From Coleofasciculus sp. FACHB-T130 (GTDB lineage: Bacteria; Cyanobacteriota; Cyanobacteriia; Cyanobacteriales; FACHB-T130): 64,000 nucleotides of DNA. Numbering within the stretch: the first letter of the stretch is position 1; every line of letters begins with the position of its first letter. Below, piece by piece: positions 18,356 to 25,984 of this stretch. Where the stretch lies: contig NZ_JACJOG010000023.1 in NCBI RefSeq assembly GCF_014695375.1, forward strand, positions 62,001-126,000, in the 5' to 3' direction. Below the pieces are notes generated by a model. The model saw nothing but the letters and a program-made list of their open reading frames with translations, had not been told where the DNA came from and did no database searches. Position numbers and translations under genes: made by a program.

Positions 18356-18716
18356 AGCGGTCAGTTGCTCTTCGATACTGGGCTAGTTTTAACCAGAAGG
18401 CGAAAGTTAACAAGAGTTTGGACGATTTGCCTAACTCGTTGATAACGTAGCGATCGCACTCAGAAGAAGATTAGGCGATCGCATTGCAGTGGTGAAGGGG
18501 AGAATGCGATCGCACTTTGTTAGTATCGTAGACATCTTGGCAACAATTAATTAGAGCAAAAGGTAAGCTTGAGGAAGAGGCGATAAAAAACTGCTTAGGT
18601 AACTTGGTTAAGCCAGTAAATTATGATGTTTTAGCTTAGTAAAAAATGTTAAATCTTTAACTAAAAATTACCCCAATACTTGAAAACAATTTCTCGCAAG
18701 TATCCATTGTTAGAGT
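18356..18716. other. Intergenic region with HIP1 sites
   Basis: Several GCGATCGC copies between about 18450 and 18515, then AT-rich sequence. No gene was recognised. Confidence 0.4.
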
Positions 18717-18838
18717 ATGTTTGAAAAAATATCTATCCTAGTCCCCTTAAAAAGGGGTAAAACATTTAAAATACCCCCTAAAAAGGGGATTTAGAGGATA
18801 TTTAACCTGATAACGCTAAAAAAGCACTTTTCAAACAT
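18717..18838. mobile_element. MITE-like element with 11-bp terminal inverted repeats
   Basis: ATGTTTGAAAA (18717-18727) and TTTTCAAACAT (18828-18838) are perfect terminal inverted repeats. Inside are two small palindromes, CCCCTTAAAAAGGGG (18743-18757) and CCCCCTAAAAAGGGG (18774-18788), and inner AATATC/GATATT arms. At 122 bp it has no coding capacity. No target-site duplication is obvious. Confidence 0.5.
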
Positions 18839-18860
18839 CCTCCTACCTTAATACACTACT

Positions 18861-19148
18861 TTAAAATGTATCTATTTTGATGTATCTATTTTGACTTAAC
18901 CATTCTCTGGCTGCTTGAGCGCTTGGAAATTCTTTTATTACTTGCTTATTATTATCTAAAACTTCAAATATTGTATTGTTAGAAGGAGAGCTTTGAAGAA
19001 CTACAGACTTTAGAGCTTCCCATGAATCTTTAGGATACCCGTCAATCTCAATGCTTACATTGGTTCTTTCACGTTCTTGCCTCAAATAAGTTTCGCTTAG
19101 GGGGTGATTTTTATTACTACCTTGCATTAAATATTCTCCAAAAAACAA
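18861..19148 (-). CDS. Small hypothetical protein
   Basis: The 95-residue soluble product is polar. Its N-terminal half is rich in Asn/Glu/Arg (YLRQERERTNVSIEIDGYP) and the C-terminal half may form alpha/beta structure (TIFEVLDNNKQVIKEFPS, AAREWLSQNRYIKI). The C-terminal part looks like a short domain in which a residue pattern reports a variable followed by a helix (SAQAAREWL). Start ATG at 19148, or an internal ATG eight codons in. It sits between two MITE-like elements in gene-poor DNA. Function unknown. Confidence 0.5.
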   Translation of the reverse strand: MFFGEYLMQGSNKNHPLSETYLRQERERTNVSIEIDGYPKDSWEALKSVVLQSSPSNNTIFEVLDNNKQVIKEFPSAQAAREWLSQNRYIKIDTF

Positions 19149-19168
19149 TATAGCTGTAATAGTTTAAT

Positions 19169-19273
19169 TATAGCAATCCTATTTGATTCGTTCAAAAACG
19201 AACCACTCCAGACGTCCCAGGGCAAGCCAGAAAGAAAAAAGAGAATTTTACAACTTAGACACGAATTGCTATA
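19169..19273. mobile_element. MITE-like element, TATAGCAAT ends
   Basis: TATAGCAAT (19169-19177) and ATTGCTATA (19265-19273) bound a 105-bp non-coding segment. The TA at the ends fits the TA target preference of IS630/Tc1-type elements; that link is inference. The rest of 19149-19519 shows no gene. Confidence 0.45.
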
Positions 19274-19519
19274 TTACACATTGATTGAGACTTTCACTTT
19301 CGTTCATTACTTCGGGCAATTGGCAATGAATAGAACTTGAAAACTACAATCTAGAGAATCTGGTATAGGTTAGCTGTTTCAAGCAATTGCATTCTCTTCA
19401 AATAGGCTAATCCCAGATGCAATCGCTATTTTGAGAGATTCCCTTGGCGCTTGCTTATAAGTCAACATTAATAAGTATGATTACTAAAATATTGCTCGAT
19501 CTCTCAACTCCTTAGACTC

Positions 19520-19924
19520 TTAAGCCCCCTTATTAAGGGGGGTTGGGGGGATCAACCCCTCTATCTGCCCACAGACACCTTCCAAATTACTCAGCACTTC
19601 ACTATTATTAAATCTCATCACTTTCAGCCCATAGCCTTCTAATACTTGTGTTCTTTCCATGTCATAATTTTGCCCTTCCTCTGTAAAATGACTATTTCCA
19701 TCAACTTCTATAACTAACTTCAACTCAGCACAGTAAAAATCAACAATAAAGTTACCAATTGGTCTCTGCCTCAAAACCCGAAACTTAAAAGTTTTCAAGT
19801 AGCCGTACCAAAGTTTTTTCTCGGCTTGCGTCATGTTTTGGCGGAGTTCTTTTGCTCGTGGTACAAGTTGTGGATTGTAGGGTAGATGAAAATCTGTTTT
19901 ATTGAGGTTTTGCTCGCTAGCCAT
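19520..19924 (-). CDS. DUF559 endonuclease-like protein
   Basis: The 134-residue product matches DUF559, a family with the very-short-patch-repair/PD-(D/E)XK nuclease-like fold. MTQAEKKLWYGYLKTFKFRV is followed by FRVLRQRPIGNFIVDFYCAE, with the catalytic Asp in FIVDFYC. LVIEVDGNSH contains the E-x-D, and the end is YGLKVMRFNNSEVLSNLEGV. The natural domain ends near QIEGLI; the last residues, PPTPLNKGA, are encoded by a dispersed palindromic repeat. Such genes are frequent in cyanobacteria in small mobile contexts; the cellular role is unknown. Start ATG at 19924. Confidence 0.8.
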   Translation of the reverse strand: MASEQNLNKTDFHLPYNPQLVPRAKELRQNMTQAEKKLWYGYLKTFKFRVLRQRPIGNFIVDFYCAELKLVIEVDGNSHFTEEGQNYDMERTQVLEGYGLKVMRFNNSEVLSNLEGVCGQIEGLIPPTPLNKGA

Positions 19925-19962
19925 ATAGATTTGATCCCCCCTGCCCCCCTTAAAAAGGGGGG
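19525..19962. mobile_element. Inverted palindromic repeats bracketing the DUF559 gene
   Basis: A repeat at 19525-19553 (CCCCCTTATTAAGGGGGG followed by TTGGGGGGATC) and its inverted near-copy at 19933-19962 (GATCCCCCCTGCCCCCC then TTAAAAAGGGGGG) face each other across the gene. The left copy lies inside the coding end. The pair looks like the ends of a gene-carrying cassette; mobility is not shown. Confidence 0.5.
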
Positions 19963-19983
19963 TTAATAATAATTAACTTTAGG

Positions 19984-20079
19984 TATAGCGTTTTTTACAG
20001 GAGTGAGGTACGCAAAAATTCACTATTATCAAGCTTTCCAGTTTTGAGAATGTACCTCACATAACCGAGAACCGCTATA
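19984..20079. mobile_element. MITE-like element, TATAGCG ends
   Basis: TATAGCG (19984-19990) and CGCTATA (20073-20079) enclose a second inverted pair, GTGAGGTAC (20003-20011) and GTACCTCAC (20052-20060). The 96-bp element is hairpin-forming and non-coding. Confidence 0.5.
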
Positions 20080-20221
20080 AATCTGTTAACTGATTATTGT
20101 AGGCGATCGCATCCTTCCCAAAAATCCAAATCTGGCAAAATTACCTGTACGGCGATCGCATCCTTTTAGATGCAATAAAAAAGGGCGCGATCGCACCCAC
20201 GAAGACAATTATTAGAAAACT

Positions 20222-20428
20222 TTAGAATCTTGAGCCGCAGATAGATTCCACAACCGCTACAGGCTCATTTCGATGTTGCTCTCGGCAAATTAAATTCTTA
20301 GCCAAACGTTGCTCAGCATAGGCGCGATGAGTAAACCAGCCGATCGGTGTGCCAGCGATCGCGCCGATCAGCAGACCCGTTAGCAGACTATAAACCAGAT
20401 GCTTTCGAGTAATCCTATTTTCTTTCAT
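20222..20428 (-). CDS. Small exported or membrane-anchored protein
   Basis: The 68-residue product has a basic start (MKENRITRKH) and a hydrophobic segment at about residues 11-30 (YSLLTGLLIGAIAGTPIGWF). A cleavage-like AYA follows, then a short tail with two cysteines (LICREQH and ESICGSRF) that could form a disulfide outside the cytoplasm. AGGAGA lies about 9 nt before the ATG at 20428. Either a signal peptide or an anchor is possible. It sits alone between a repeat-rich stretch and the hybrid histidine kinase. Function unknown. Confidence 0.6.
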   Translation of the reverse strand: MKENRITRKHLVYSLLTGLLIGAIAGTPIGWFTHRAYAEQRLAKNLICREQHRNEPVAVVESICGSRF

Positions 20429-20619
20429 TTAAAAGTTTCTCCTAATGGCTGAACCATTTTAAAGAAAGCAAAATTTAGGATAAATTTACGTCCCTCTCCT
20501 TGCTTATATCCGAAGTCGCATCCGTGATGGTATACCGTCTTTGCTCCTATCCCATACCATACGCTTACGCCCGGTTTTGGGATTTTGGGTATTTAAAAAT
20601 TTTGTTGCTGGCGATGAAA

Positions 20620-22431
20620 TTAGACATTTCCAGTCCGTCCGACAAGGGAGGCGACGACTGCAATTAACTCAGTAGGGTCAATGGGTTTAGCGACATGGGA
20701 TTGAAAACCTGCCGAAAGGGCTGCTTTTTGGTCGTCTGCTCTAACATAAGCCGTCAACGCTACAGATGGAATTTGTCCTTTTTCCGCCTCTAGCGCCCTC
20801 ACCCGGCGAATTAGACTGTAGCCGTCCTCATTTGGCATCCCAATGTCGCTGATGAGTAAATCTGGCTTTGACTGTTGGATAGTTGCGATCGCTTCCTCGG
20901 CTGAGGCGGCAGCGATCGCTTCTGCTCCATACTGTTCTAGAATGCTCTTCAGCAACTCACGGGCATCAGCTTCATCATCAACAACAAGGATCTGCAAGCC
21001 ATCAAGAGGGCTTTCCCAAAGGGTGGGACGAGGACTTTCTTGAGGATTGGGTGCTGAAGATTGAGAACGGCATAAAGATTGCGCTTCCTCAGCCCTCTTT
21101 TTCACCCCAGCACTGTTGAGAAGCGGCAACTTCACGATAAATGTTGACCCTTGCCCCTCTCCGGGACTCTCAGCACGCACGGTTCCTCCGTGTAGTTCCA
21201 CCAAGTGGCGGACAATTGCCAATCCCAGCCCTAATCCTGTATAAGACCTAGTGATAGAGTTATCAGCTTGGCGAAAGCGGTCGAAGACGTAAGGCAGAAA
21301 CTCTGCGCTGATACCCTCACCCGTATCGCTGACTAAAATTTCGACGTGAGAGCGATCGCCTTGAAGGTAAACTTGAACTCGTCCGCCTTCGGGCGTGAAC
21401 TTAATCGCGTTGGTGAGCAGATTCCAGATTATTTGCTGCAAGCGGTCTGGATCTCCTGAAATTGAACCCACAAAAGTATCCAGCAGCAGATGAACTTGAA
21501 TATTCTTGGCATCTGCTGCTGGACGTACCGTATTAATGGCTGACTCAATGACTGGAATCAGTTCCAGTGGGCGAACTGTGAGGCGGAGTTGACCTCGAAT
21601 AATCCGCGAAACATCCAGAAGATCCTCAATCAAGCGTGCTTGCGCCTTGGCATTTCGCTCAATCGTTTCGATAGCACGAGCGGTCGTCGCCGCGTCAAAT
21701 TTTCGGGTACGGAGAAGACTCGTCCACCCCAGCATCGCATTGAGGGGCGATCGCAGTTCGTGAGAAAGAGTCGCCAGGAACTCGTCTTTCATCCGGTTGG
21801 CTGATTCAGCCTGGGTGCGTGCCTCCTGTGCGCGGGCAAGTAACCGAGTCCGTTCCTCTTCAGCTTGCTTGCGATCCGTGAAGTCGCGCATGATTTTAGC
21901 CAACCCTTGCACCTGTCCGCTCTCATCGCGTAAAGACGTGACAATGCCACTGCCCCAGAAACGGCTGCCATCTTTACGGACGTGCCAGCGTTCGTTCTCA
22001 GCCCGACCTTCTGTTAATGCCTTTTGCAATTCTTTGTGGTCATCGCCGCGATCGCGATCTTCAGGTGTAAAAATTATGGAGCCAGATTTGCCCAAAATCT
22101 CTGCTTCCTGATAGCCTAAAATGCTTTCTGCCCCTGCTCCCCACTTAATAACACGTCCGTCGGGATCGAGGAAAAAAATTGCATAGTCTTTCATGTTTTC
22201 CAGCAACATCAGGAAGCGCTCTTCGTTTAACCGCAAAGCCTTCTCTGAGTGCTGATATTGATTTTCTCGTTTCTCTAACTCCGCAACTCGTTGGCGGAGT
22301 GCTACTAATTCAGCGATGAGTTCACTTTTAGTTTTATCTTCCTCTTTCATGGGGGGAGCATTACCATCGAGTCTCACTCTAGAGAAGGAGCTGGGATCGA
22401 GTTGTGGTCGATTTTTCAGAACTCTTTTCAC
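20620..22431 (-). CDS. PAS hybrid histidine kinase with receiver domain
   Basis: Cytoplasmic sensor kinase of 603 residues. Order: coiled coil (about 30-60), PAS domain (about 68-190, FLDPDGRVIKWGAGAESILG), PAC end (IMRDFTDRK), second coiled coil, HisKA with phospho-acceptor His224 in TLSHELRSPL, HATPase_c (NLLTNAIKFTP; VSDTGEGIS; TGLGLGLAIV), and a C-terminal receiver with phospho-acceptor Asp529 in LLISDIGMP. No membrane segments or chromophore Cys are visible, so the signal is unknown. The start is GTG at 22431; an ATG at 22350 is possible. No cognate output gene is adjacent. Confidence 0.9.
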   Translation of the reverse strand: MKRVLKNRPQLDPSSFSRVRLDGNAPPMKEEDKTKSELIAELVALRQRVAELEKRENQYQHSEKALRLNEERFLMLLENMKDYAIFFLDPDGRVIKWGAGAESILGYQEAEILGKSGSIIFTPEDRDRGDDHKELQKALTEGRAENERWHVRKDGSRFWGSGIVTSLRDESGQVQGLAKIMRDFTDRKQAEEERTRLLARAQEARTQAESANRMKDEFLATLSHELRSPLNAMLGWTSLLRTRKFDAATTARAIETIERNAKAQARLIEDLLDVSRIIRGQLRLTVRPLELIPVIESAINTVRPAADAKNIQVHLLLDTFVGSISGDPDRLQQIIWNLLTNAIKFTPEGGRVQVYLQGDRSHVEILVSDTGEGISAEFLPYVFDRFRQADNSITRSYTGLGLGLAIVRHLVELHGGTVRAESPGEGQGSTFIVKLPLLNSAGVKKRAEEAQSLCRSQSSAPNPQESPRPTLWESPLDGLQILVVDDEADARELLKSILEQYGAEAIAAASAEEAIATIQQSKPDLLISDIGMPNEDGYSLIRRVRALEAEKGQIPSVALTAYVRADDQKAALSAGFQSHVAKPIDPTELIAVVASLVGRTGNV

Positions 22432-23198
22432 AGTTGTAGCTCATAAGGTTTTTCTTCACCTATCTTTAGGCTGAAATTTAAATTATTTAAGTAGTTGAAT
22501 TAATTTTTAGGGATAGAGAGTCCCCTTCGAGGCAAAAAAAGCTGAGATTTGGTAATTTTTAATCCAGCAGAAAATGCCAAAACATCTAATCTAGAGATTC
22601 AGCTACATTTTTTAATTAAACTAACGCGATGTGCAACTTTTCCGAATAAAAATCCCACGGAATTCTTTTAGGAAGTCCAGCTTTCATCCCACGCTTGTAC
22701 TTGTATCAAGTGCTTATGAGACAGCCTAGCAGCCGTAGGTCGGCTCTGTGTGAGAGCAAAAACAAAGCAAACGTTTGCTGCATTTGGGTTACACGCACCT
22801 CAACCCAACCCATAGGGAATTTGTTAGTCAGCCGTTTCACCTCTCTTCTCCAAAAGAGGGATTCTTTTTTGGGCTTGCATACTAGCAAGTCTAGATCCAG
22901 CAGCTTGCCGTTAGTAACTTACAGCCTGCTCCTAATTATGAAGATTGTGTCAAGAATACTCCTGACTATTTTAAAGATTGTATAAACTTAATATTAAAAA
23001 ATCTTCATCAGTGAAAATTCCTTGTATATTTACTTAGAAAACAAGTAGGGTGCATTGAAGAGGTTCAGTAACAATACGTTTATCGGAACAGCGATACCGT
23101 AAAATTTTAACCTCTAATAGAAGAAAAGTTACATGGGATACCAGGGAAAATGCTGAAACTTGTTACTTTTGCGAATAATTTATCTGTGTAACTTAATC
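22432..23198. other. Long intergenic region
   Basis: 767 bases, AT-rich. AGCAAACGTTTGCT (22766-22779) is a perfect 14-bp palindrome. The surrounding GGTTACACGCACCTCAACCC resembles common cyanobacterial intergenic debris. A 96-codon frame at 22695-22985 is not protein-like. Confidence 0.4.
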
Positions 23199-24182
23199 AT
23201 GGCGGCTAAAACACCAAAGGTTTGGTCATTCACCGAGAGGGCAACATTAGAATTTTGGGTAGAAGATCCACGACGGGGTGAACGACTCGAAGACATTCAT
23301 CTTGATTCTGAGCAATGGTTCCAATGGCTAAATTTACCAAGTTCTAAGTCATTTAAATTTGAGCCAGTCGATCAACGTACATCTGATTTCATCGCTAGCA
23401 AAGAAACTAAAACCGATGGAGATTTTTGGTACGCCTACAAGAAAGTAAATGGCGAACTATATCACTGTTACATCGGGCTTAGCAAAGATTTAACGTTGAT
23501 GCGACTCAGAGAAATAGGGTTGCAATTGCTACAAACTGCGAAAAATGATAGTCCTTCCAGCCAGCAAAGTTATATACAAGAAGTCCATTTAAATTTGCCT
23601 GGTGAATCTCAGGAAGTACACCATCTGAAACAGGAAATTCAGCGGTTACAGGACGAACTAACAAACTCTCGCCTAGAGCTTGAGAAGAATCAAAGTATTT
23701 GCACTCAACAAAGTGCTGCCAAAGAGGTTCATTTAACAGAATTAGAGCAGCTGAGACAGGAAAATCAGCGGTTACAAGATGAACTGGGAAATTCTCGGCT
23801 AGAGCTTGAAAAGAATCAAAGTATTTGCACTCAACAAAGCGCTCCCAAAGAAGTTCATTTGAAAATCTTGGTTGAATCCAAGGAATTAGAGCAGCTAAAA
23901 CAGGAAAATCAACGGCTACAGGATGAACTGGCGAACTCTCGCCAAACTTACCTAATAGCTTGTCAAGAACATAAGGAAGCGATTCAACAGCTACGCCATC
24001 AAAATCAGCGGCTCCAAACTGAGTGTGACCAGATGAATGAAGAGATCGAACAGCTCTATGCTAAATATGGCGACCTGAAACTGGAAAAGATAATCCGGCA
24101 CCAGGACAGCGAAAGAGTGAAAACCCGGACGACTTTCCCAGAGCAGAAGGTAAGCCTGTCAAACACTGCGTACAGCTTTTAG
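23199..24182 (+). CDS. Coiled-coil protein with N-terminal aromatic-rich domain
   Basis: The 327-residue product has two parts. The N-terminal domain (about 1-110) has the pattern EQWFQWLNLPSSKSFKF, then DFWYAYKKVNGELYHCYIGL and LTLMRLREIGLQLL. From memory this resembles a domain at the N-terminus of some cyanobacterial and actinobacterial regulators, with possible DNA- or ligand-binding. The rest is a coiled coil built of tandem units (LEQLRQENQRLQDELGNSRL, then LEKNQSICTQQSA). No membrane segment. The ATG at 23199 fits the domain start; a TTG at 23160 is unlikely. Function unknown. Confidence 0.7.
   Translation: MAAKTPKVWSFTERATLEFWVEDPRRGERLEDIHLDSEQWFQWLNLPSSKSFKFEPVDQRTSDFIASKETKTDGDFWYAYKKVNGELYHCYIGLSKDLTLMRLREIGLQLLQTAKNDSPSSQQSYIQEVHLNLPGESQEVHHLKQEIQRLQDELTNSRLELEKNQSICTQQSAAKEVHLTELEQLRQENQRLQDELGNSRLELEKNQSICTQQSAPKEVHLKILVESKELEQLKQENQRLQDELANSRQTYLIACQEHKEAIQQLRHQNQRLQTECDQMNEEIEQLYAKYGDLKLEKIIRHQDSERVKTRTTFPEQKVSLSNTAYSF
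23625..24022 (+). repeat. Tandem coding repeats of 42-48 codons
   Basis: Four coiled-coil units begin near 23625, 23751, 23895 and 23991. The first two are nearly identical in DNA over about 110 bases, including QSICTQQSA. The first interval is 126 bp and the second 144 bp, both multiples of three. Confidence 0.8.
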
Positions 24183-24274
24183 ATATGGTGGCGTACAGAG
24201 CGATCGCTTGAGCGAAAAAAAGTAGGAAGCGATCGCTCTCCATCAAGTAGGGTGGCGTAGAGAGCGATCGCGTT

Positions 24275-24300
24275 ACACACCTGCAAAAATACAGGTGTGT
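24275..24300. terminator. Hairpin between convergent genes
   Basis: ACACACCTG (24275-24283) pairs with CAGGTGTGT (24292-24300). Just upstream, GGTGGCGTA-AGAGCGATCGC occurs twice (near 24188 and 24251), a local HIP1-bearing repeat. Termination is inferred from position. Confidence 0.45.
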
Positions 24301-24384
24301 TGATACCTTGCTGCAATGGCATCGATTAGGTTTTGCTTGAGAATTAGCCAACACGCAGGCGAACTAATTCTCAGCAGTTATTTA

Positions 24385-25260
24385 TTAGGTGTGTCGTGCC
24401 TTTTCAAAACCTGGGGTACCGTGCAACTTTGGTTCAGCCGGCGGAGGTGTCGGTTCTGGCCCTAACGGTTGTGGATTCTCTACATACTCAAACTCGCCTT
24501 TGCCGTCCATTGATTTGCCCTTTGCCCAACGTCCTTCAGCACTTTCAGTACCGTCAGAGTGATTCCAGAACTGATAGGCATACTCCCGCTTCTCCAATTC
24601 CAGCGGGAAGGAACTCGGAACCGGAGTGTCGTCCAGCCCGGAGTCTACGATATCCTCAATCGCTGCCAACCACTGGTTTTGGTGCATGGTGTCGCGGGCG
24701 ATCATGAAACTCAAGGTATCTTTCACGCCTGGGTCGTCTGACATTTCATACATTCGCACCGCCTGCAAGCGACCTTGCGACTCGGCGTGGAGATTAGAGC
24801 GGAAATCTGCTAACAAATTACCGCTGGCGACGATAAAGCGACCGTTCCAAGGGTAGCCAACGCTGTCAGAGGGCGTCGCACCCAACCCGGAGACAATGGC
24901 GTGCTGCGGGTTCATCGCTGCTGCCATAATCTCATTCCGCACGTTAGAACCGCCCATAACCGCGCCGACTAGCCGATCTGCGGCACCTTCCTCTTGGACT
25001 TTTAGAGGCGCTTTGTCCAGCAGATGGGCGATCATCGTGGCAAGCATCTCAACGTGACCGATTTCTTCGGTACCAATGTCCAGTAGCATATCGCGGTACT
25101 TAGCAGGCCCTCGACAGTTCCATCCCTGAAATAGGTACTGCATCATCACAGTCATCTCGCCAAAGGTACCGCCGATGAGTTCCTGAATCTTCATGGCGTA
25201 GACCGGATCGGGGTTTTGTGGCGGAGTGAAATACTGAAGTTGCTTTTTATGGTAAAACAT
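24385..25260 (-). CDS. Manganese catalase
   Basis: Non-haem di-manganese catalase that disproportionates hydrogen peroxide; cytoplasmic hexamer in known cases. The ferritin-like four-helix bundle carries the metal ligands Glu35, Glu66 and His69 (TEEIGHVEML). The second ligand pair is probably Glu160 (HAESQGRL) and His193 (DTMHQNQWL). The C-terminal tail is Pro-rich (QPLGPEPTPPPAEP). Length (291) is usual. A 25-bp palindrome lies 55 bases upstream of the ATG at 25260, suggesting dedicated control. It is the distal gene of the minus-strand stress island. Confidence 0.95.
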   Translation of the reverse strand: MFYHKKQLQYFTPPQNPDPVYAMKIQELIGGTFGEMTVMMQYLFQGWNCRGPAKYRDMLLDIGTEEIGHVEMLATMIAHLLDKAPLKVQEEGAADRLVGAVMGGSNVRNEIMAAAMNPQHAIVSGLGATPSDSVGYPWNGRFIVASGNLLADFRSNLHAESQGRLQAVRMYEMSDDPGVKDTLSFMIARDTMHQNQWLAAIEDIVDSGLDDTPVPSSFPLELEKREYAYQFWNHSDGTESAEGRWAKGKSMDGKGEFEYVENPQPLGPEPTPPPAEPKLHGTPGFEKARHT

Positions 25261-25314
25261 TCAAAAACTCCGAATTCTTTTTACTATCAGAACAACAGAA
25301 AAATGGTGCAAATT

Positions 25315-25339
25315 GATATTTAGCAAATTGCTAAATATC
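25315..25339. promoter_or_regulatory. Candidate operator upstream of manganese catalase
   Basis: GATATTTAGCAA-A-TTGCTAAATATC is a perfect 12+1+12 palindrome, with imperfect outer arms GCAAATTGA/TCAATTGC around it. It sits 55-79 bases upstream of the catalase ATG. Binding by a dimeric redox or stress regulator is inferred. Confidence 0.5.
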
Positions 25340-25527
25340 GAAATTTCAATTGCAAAACTTATGCTCTCTACTCCTATAGGAAACTATTTAAATCAAGGTC
25401 TTGCCTCTTCCTGGAGAAGGACAGTTTTAAGTTTATTTCGGTAAATTTATTCTTGATTTATGTGCCTATTTAATGACGAATTACCAATTATTTTGTATCA
25501 AGTTCATTCTTAAAAGTTTGTGTTAAT

Positions 25528-25562
25528 AAAAAAACCGTCTTCATTAAAAAGACGGTTTTTTT
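25528..25562. terminator. Rho-independent terminator after the cupin gene
   Basis: AAAAAAACCGTCTT (25528-25541) pairs with AAGACGGTTTTTTT (25549-25562), a 14-bp stem with a 7-nt loop and T-tract. It separates the cupin transcript from the catalase gene. Confidence 0.85.
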
Positions 25563-25602
25563 ATTAGCAGTATTTAAGTATTTTTGCTTAATTCATGTCG
25601 GA

Positions 25603-25944
25603 TTAAGCTTCGTCGCGCCCGTGAACTTGGGCGGGTGGAGAAGTTGCCTCAACTGCCGTGAAAGGCTCCAGAATTTTATAGGTGTGGGATGCACCTTTTG
25701 GTACAGTCCAAGAATTACCGGGTTCTAACAAAATACTTTGACCTTCCAGGTGCAATTCAGCGCGACCGTTGATGACATAACCAACCGTCTCATATTCTCG
25801 CGCAGTTGGTTCCTTTGGTTCGTTGGGTTGCTCGTTTTCCCAAAGGCGCATCGAGATGGTTTTGCCTGATGCGAGATACTTTTGACCCATTTCCCCTTTG
25901 GGGGAATTGGTAGAATCTACTTTCATCACAGTTGTATCTGTCAT
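25603..25944 (-). CDS. Small cupin-domain protein
   Basis: The 113-residue single-domain cupin has a first motif near residues 51-66 (YETVGYVINGRAELHLEG) and a second near 74-88 (PGNSWTVPKGASHTYKI), ending in EPFTAVEATSPPAQVHGRDEA. The usual two-His first motif is weak: the G(X)5HXH is not present. The second motif keeps one His (SHTY). Metal binding may therefore be altered. It could bind a small ligand or act as an enzyme; no substrate can be named. AGGAAG lies before the ATG at 25944. It lies 40 bases after the MRJP-like gene in the stress island, and may share its transcript. Confidence 0.75.
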   Translation of the reverse strand: MTDTTVMKVDSTNSPKGEMGQKYLASGKTISMRLWENEQPNEPKEPTAREYETVGYVINGRAELHLEGQSILLEPGNSWTVPKGASHTYKILEPFTAVEATSPPAQVHGRDEA

Positions 25945-25984
25945 ATTTGCTGCTTCCTGGTTCAGATATGTTGTTTAAATGCTC

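Noticed and set aside
18743-18788. CRISPR-like repeat pair
   Set aside because: Only two short palindromes with an AT spacer inside a MITE-like element; no array of repeats and spacers.
22695-22985. 96-codon frame in the gap after the hybrid kinase
   Set aside because: No ribosome binding site, and its content (Ser/Arg/Leu runs) does not look like a folded protein. Left as intergenic.
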